Origin: Clostridia bacterium
Lineage (GTDB): Bacteria > Bacillota > Clostridia > Oscillospirales > CAG-272
DNA: 8,325 nucleotides
Assembly (NCBI GenBank): GCA_017379815.1
Contig: JAFNVK010000051.1
Location: 1-8,325, forward strand
Reading direction: 5' to 3'
Positions 5,141 to 8,325 of the stretch are shown here, piece after piece. The notes beneath the pieces were generated by a model. The model was not told the origin of the DNA. It saw only the letters and a program-made list of their open reading frames with translations, and ran no database searches. The translations under genes were made by a program, and so were the position numbers. Position 1 is the stretch's first letter. The number at the start of each line of letters is the position of its first letter.

Positions 5141-6529
5141 ATGATCGGAGATACCATAGCCGCCGTCAGTACCCCTTACGGTAAAGGGGGAGTGGCGCTT
5201 TTGCGCGTTTCGGGCCCGGAGGCCGTCGCCCTCTGCGAAACGGTCTTTTTGCCGGCCGGCGGCGAGAGGCTTGCGGCACTTGAGGCCAGACGGGCAACCT
5301 ACGGCCGGATCCTTGCCCCCGACGAGCGGGGCGAATGGCACTCGGTGGACGATGGGATCGTCACCGTTTTCCGCGCTCCTGCCTCCTTTACGGGGGAGGA
5401 TACGGTGGAGATCTGCTGTCACGGCGGCATTCTGCTGACCGAGACCGTGCTTTCTGCGCTCTTTTGTGCAGGCGCACGTCCTGCCGAGGCGGGCGAATTT
5501 ACACGGCGTGCATTCCTCAACGGCAAGCTGGGGCTTTCCTCCGCGGAGGCGCTCGGCTCGCTTCTCGAGGCGCGGACGCGTGAGCAGCTTTCGCTGGCGC
5601 ACGCAGGTATGCACGGCAAGGTCGAGGCGGCCTCGCAGGAGATCTATGCATCGATCCGCAGGATCCTGGCAAGCATATATGCCGGGATCGACTATCCGGA
5701 CGAGGATCTGGGCGAGATGAGCCGCGAGGAGATGGAGGAGGCCTTCCTCCATTGTCAAGAGCGCATCGAGGCGCTCGTTCGCACCTATCGGACGGGTCAC
5801 GCCATTGCCGAGGGCATTCCCACGGTCATCTGCGGCAGACCAAACGTTGGCAAAAGCTCGCTTTATAACCGCATTCTCGGCCGTGAGGCCGCAATCGTGA
5901 CCGACGTGGAGGGAACCACGCGGGATATTCTGACCGAGACCGTTCCGATGGGGCGCGTCACGCTTCGCCTTTCGGACACGGCGGGTCTGCACGACACCGA
6001 AAACACCGTGGAGCAGATCGGCATCGAGCGCGCTCGCACCGTTCTTGCCAACGCCGAGCTTGTGCTTGCCGTTTTTGACGGTGCAAGATCGGTCACCGAG
6101 GAGGATCTTGCCCTCGTGCGCGAGCTTGAGGGGCTTTCCGCCACCGTGATCGCCGTGCTGAACAAGGCGGATCGCGGAGAGTGCACCGACCCCTTTTACG
6201 GAGCGCATTTTGCACATACGGTGTCCGTTTCCGCCAAGACGGGCGAGGGCATGGACGCGCTTGCCGCCAAGGTGGAGGCGCTCTTTACCGACGGAGACCT
6301 GGACGTGGGTCGGGACGCCGTTCTGGCCAACGCGCGGCAGTATTCCTCGGCGCTCTCGGCACTTGAGGCGATCCGTCGGGCCATTTCCGCTATGCGCGAG
6401 GGACTTCCTGTGGAGCTTTGCTGCACCGATGCGGAGCTTGCCATGTCTGCGCTCTCCGAGCTTGACGGACGCGCGATCTCCGAGGATATCGTCAGCGAGA
6501 TCTTCTCGCATTTCTGCGTGGGCAAATAA
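5141..6529 (+). CDS. mnmE: tRNA uridine-5-carboxymethylaminomethyl(34) synthesis GTPase MnmE
   Basis: MnmE, with MnmG, modifies the wobble uridine (cmnm5U34) of several tRNAs, using a tetrahydrofolate-derived one-carbon unit and GTP hydrolysis. The N-terminal folate-binding domain begins DTIAAVSTPYGKGGVALLR. The G domain is inserted in the helical domain and carries G1 GRPNVGKSS (residues 232-240), G2 TTRD, G3 DTAG (279-282), G4 NKAD (341-344) and a G5-like SAKTG (364-368). The C-terminal FCVGK (458-462) matches the family's C-[IV/L/M]-GK signature, whose Cys is functionally important. All key residues are present, and 462 residues is close to the E. coli protein's ~454. The ATG at 5141 has AAGGAG (5126-5131) at a 9-base spacing. 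The usual partner gene mnmG does not follow; the next genes are gatC and gatA. Confidence 0.96.
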   Translation: MIGDTIAAVSTPYGKGGVALLRVSGPEAVALCETVFLPAGGERLAALEARRATYGRILAPDERGEWHSVDDGIVTVFRAPASFTGEDTVEICCHGGILLTETVLSALFCAGARPAEAGEFTRRAFLNGKLGLSSAEALGSLLEARTREQLSLAHAGMHGKVEAASQEIYASIRRILASIYAGIDYPDEDLGEMSREEMEEAFLHCQERIEALVRTYRTGHAIAEGIPTVICGRPNVGKSSLYNRILGREAAIVTDVEGTTRDILTETVPMGRVTLRLSDTAGLHDTENTVEQIGIERARTVLANAELVLAVFDGARSVTEEDLALVRELEGLSATVIAVLNKADRGECTDPFYGAHFAHTVSVSAKTGEGMDALAAKVEALFTDGDLDVGRDAVLANARQYSSALSALEAIRRAISAMREGLPVELCCTDAELAMSALSELDGRAISEDIVSEIFSHFCVGK

Positions 6530-6581
6530 TTGCCGCACGCACGCCGATGGGGCAGGGAATGCGCCTGCCTCTGTCGCGCAA

Positions 6582-6697
6582 AATCGCCGAGAGAGGCACT
6601 CTCTCGGCTTTGTAAAAAAGAATCGCCGAGGGACGTATTCTCCGGCTCTGTAAAAAAGAATTTCCGGGGGACGTACTCTCTCGGTTTTGTAAAAACC
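6582..6697 (+). repeat. Three tandem copies of a ~38-base hairpin-forming repeat
   Basis: Three head-to-tail units fill most of the mnmE-gatC gap: 6582-6620 (39 bases), 6621-6658 (38) and 6659-6697 (39). Each begins AATCGCCGAG or AATTTCCGGG and ends in CGG, T-rich bases, GTAAAAA. The first contains a perfect 10-bp hairpin (6586-6595 with 6599-6608) with a GCA loop. The third keeps an 8-bp version through two G-U pairs; the second has one A-C mismatch. Retained pairing despite sequence drift suggests the fold matters or that the unit is a palindromic repeat family. The rest of the gap (6530-6581 and 6698-6730) holds only a small CCGCC/GGCGG hairpin (6696-6709) and the gatC ribosome binding site. 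Confidence 0.85.
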
Positions 6698-6730
6698 GCC
6701 GTGTGGCGGATTTCCGGAAGGCTGAAACAG

Positions 6731-7036
6731 ATGATGGAAGAACAGCTTAACTTTTCGCGCGATGAGCTTCTGGCGCTTGCCGAGGCTTGCCGCATCGCGC
6801 TCTCCGAGGAGGAGGTCGAGGAGTATCTTGCCGCCCTGCGCGGGATGATCGGTCTGGCCTCGCATCTGCGTGAGGCGGACGTATCGCAAAAGCCCTATCG
6901 CGGCATCCGTGAGGCAACGCTTGCGGAGCTTCGCGAGGACCTTACCAAAGAAGGATTCCCCCGCGATCTGCTTCTGCGTGGGGCACCCGACGCCAAGGAT
7001 GGCTTTTTCCGCGTTCCGCGGACGGTGGAGGAATGA
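6731..7036 (+). CDS. gatC: Asp-tRNA(Asn)/Glu-tRNA(Gln) amidotransferase subunit GatC
   Basis: The 101-residue protein is the small linker subunit that wraps around and stabilises GatA in the GatCAB complex, which converts Glu-tRNA(Gln) and/or Asp-tRNA(Asn) to the amidated forms. The helical N-terminal region (FSRDELLALAEACRIALSEEE) and the C-terminal RVPRTVEE resemble the family's LA-L-L---E and [FY]-VP-V-E pattern, and the length matches the ~95-100 usual. The start at 6731 is chosen because GGAAGG (6716-6721) lies 9 bases upstream; Met2 at 6734 would be 12 bases away. The frame is open upstream back to the mnmE stop, but that stretch encodes the tandem repeats, not GatC sequence. It is immediately followed by gatA. 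Confidence 0.9.
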   Translation: MMEEQLNFSRDELLALAEACRIALSEEEVEEYLAALRGMIGLASHLREADVSQKPYRGIREATLAELREDLTKEGFPRDLLLRGAPDAKDGFFRVPRTVEE

Positions 7037-7038
7037 GC

Positions 7039-8325
7039 ATGGAAAAGCTTCTTTTTCGCTCCATTCGCGAGCACGCTGCCGCTTTTTCGAGCGGCGAATA
7101 TACCTCCGAGCAGCTTACCCGCGCCTTTTTGCAGAGGATCGAGGTCTGCGAAGGGCGGATCGGCGCATATCTGACGGTGGATGCCGAGGGGGCACTCCTT
7201 GAAGCCCGCGCCTCGGACGAGCGCCGCCGCAGGGGAGAGTGCCTCGGCCCTCTTGACGGCATCCCCTACGCCGTTAAGGATAATTTCTGTACGAAAAATC
7301 TGCGCACCACCTGCGCCTCGCGCATGCTGGAGAGCTATCGTCCTCCGTACGATGCGGAGGCCGTTTGCCGCTTGCGTCGGGCAGGGGCGGTGCTGCTTGG
7401 AAAATTGAATCTGGACGAGTTTGCCATGGGAAGCTCCACCGAGCATTCCGCGCTTGGGCGGACGCGTAACCCCTACGGCGAGGATCGCGTGGCGGGAGGC
7501 TCCTCGGGAGGCTCTGCCGCCGCCGTTGCGGCAGGGGAATGCGTCTTTTCGCTCGGCACGGATACGGGCGGCTCGATCCGTCAGCCCGCCGCCTTTTGCG
7601 GCGTACTGGGCCTCAAGCCCACGTACGGCTTGATCTCGCGCTACGGCGTGATCGCTTTGGCCTCCTCTCTGGATTGCGTGGGCGTGTTTTCACGCTCTGC
7701 CGAGGACGGAGAGACCGTACTGTCGGCACTTGCCGGACGGGATGAAAAGGACATGACCACGCTTGACGTCCCCCCGTCTCCCATTCCCGACCGTCCGCTC
7801 CGCGTGGCGGTGGTGAGTGATTTTTTAGAGGAGGGAATGGTTTCGCAAGAGATCCGCGACCGCCTGCTCTCGGCCGTTTCGCACCTCCGTGCGAGCGGCG
7901 TGGAGATCGGGGAGGTCACGCTTCCCGCGCCCTCCATGGCCCTGGCGGCCTATAGCGTGCTGACGTCGGCTGAGGCCGCGAGCGAGCTTGGACGCTACGA
8001 CGGGGTACGCTACGGTCTTTCCCGCGCCGCCGAAACGCCTGAGCGTCTGTACGCCCAAAGCCGCGGCGAGGGGCTTGGAAGTGAGGTCAAGCGCAGGATC
8101 CTTTTCGGTACCTACGTCCTGACGGGAGACAACCGTGAGGCTCTGTACGACCGTGCAAGACGTGTGCGGCTTTCGGTCAAGAAGGCGATGGAGGAGATCC
8201 TTTCCTCCTATGATCTGATCCTGGCTCCCGCCACGCCGACCTCGGCCTTTCCGGCGAACGCGCGGCGCACGCCGGCGGAAATGTACCGCTCGGATCTTTG
8301 TACCGTTTGCTCAAGCCTTGCGGGG
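7039..8325 (+). CDS. gatA: Asp-tRNA(Asn)/Glu-tRNA(Gln) amidotransferase subunit GatA (3' truncated by the window)
   Basis: GatA is the glutaminase subunit of GatCAB; it releases ammonia from glutamine for GatB. The visible 429 residues (family ~485) carry the amidase signature and the Ser-cisSer-Lys triad: Lys80 in GIPYAVKDNF, Ser155 in VAGGSSGGSAAAVAAG and Ser179 in GTDTGGSIRQPAAFCG. These sit one residue off the Staphylococcus aureus GatA numbering as I recall it. LKPTYGLISRYGVIALASSLDCVG and LAPATPTSAFP follow as expected. I place the start at the ATG at 7039, because GGAGG (7027-7031) is 7 bases upstream. The in-frame ATG at 7033, which overlaps the gatC stop, abuts that site and is too close. 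Translation is likely coupled to gatC. The frame is open to the window end; gatB would be expected next but is not visible. Confidence 0.95.
   Translation, partial: MEKLLFRSIREHAAAFSSGEYTSEQLTRAFLQRIEVCEGRIGAYLTVDAEGALLEARASDERRRRGECLGPLDGIPYAVKDNFCTKNLRTTCASRMLESYRPPYDAEAVCRLRRAGAVLLGKLNLDEFAMGSSTEHSALGRTRNPYGEDRVAGGSSGGSAAAVAAGECVFSLGTDTGGSIRQPAAFCGVLGLKPTYGLISRYGVIALASSLDCVGVFSRSAEDGETVLSALAGRDEKDMTTLDVPPSPIPDRPLRVAVVSDFLEEGMVSQEIRDRLLSAVSHLRASGVEIGEVTLPAPSMALAAYSVLTSAEAASELGRYDGVRYGLSRAAETPERLYAQSRGEGLGSEVKRRILFGTYVLTGDNREALYDRARRVRLSVKKAMEEILSSYDLILAPATPTSAFPANARRTPAEMYRSDLCTVCSSLAG

Noticed and set aside
6582..6697. CRISPR array
   Set aside because: The ~38-base units are contiguous, without variable spacers, are internally palindromic, and no cas gene is present.
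5117..6889. A 590-codon minus-strand open frame opposite mnmE and the repeats
   Set aside because: It is the antisense shadow of mnmE, whose G-domain and C-terminal motifs are complete. It has no ribosome binding site or family features.
7033..7038. gatA start at the ATG overlapping the gatC stop
   Set aside because: The GGAGG at 7027-7031 leaves almost no spacing to this ATG, while the ATG at 7039 has an ideal 7-base gap.

Overview
The window is a stretch of bacterial chromosome carrying a compact housekeeping block. The conserved order rpmH-rnpA-yidD-yidC-jag-mnmE, the lipoprotein-type YidC paired with Jag, strong AGGAGG-type ribosome binding sites, sigma-A-type promoters and the indirect amidotransferase genes gatC-gatA all point to a Gram-positive anaerobe of the class Clostridia, probably an Oscillospiraceae or Christensenellales-like lineage. 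The DNA looks moderately GC-rich. The family-level placement is inference.

Layout. Positions 1-59 are the tail of an unidentified plus-strand gene. A long hairpin with A and T tracts on its two flanks (73-114) separates it from the convergent gene holA (DNA polymerase III delta subunit, minus strand, 173-1216). A 240-base intergenic region holds two well-formed divergent promoters, one for holA and one for rpmH. The plus-strand cluster then runs rpmH (L34), rnpA (RNase P protein), yidD, yidC (membrane insertase), jag/khpB (KH-R3H RNA-binding protein) and mnmE (tRNA-modifying GTPase). A 200-base gap with three tandem copies of a ~38-base hairpin repeat follows, then gatC and gatA (Asp/Glu-tRNA amidotransferase subunits). 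gatA runs off the right end.

How the genes work together. The block combines translation components (L34, RNase P, MnmE, GatCA) with membrane protein biogenesis (YidD, YidC, Jag). rnpA/yidD and gatC/gatA are tightly packed. Hairpins after rpmH, after yidD and after jag suggest that one strong promoter is stepped down along the operon.

I see no mobile element, CRISPR array, defence locus or new multi-gene system. The points most worth a second look are: (1) a pair of hairpins between yidD and yidC with interchangeable arms, one of which could bring a distant Shine-Dalgarno sequence to the yidC start; (2) a glutamate at the YidC position where characterised homologues have a conserved groove arginine; (3) the tandem hairpin repeats before gatC; (4) non-classical gene neighbours, with holA where dnaA often lies and gatCA where mnmG usually lies.
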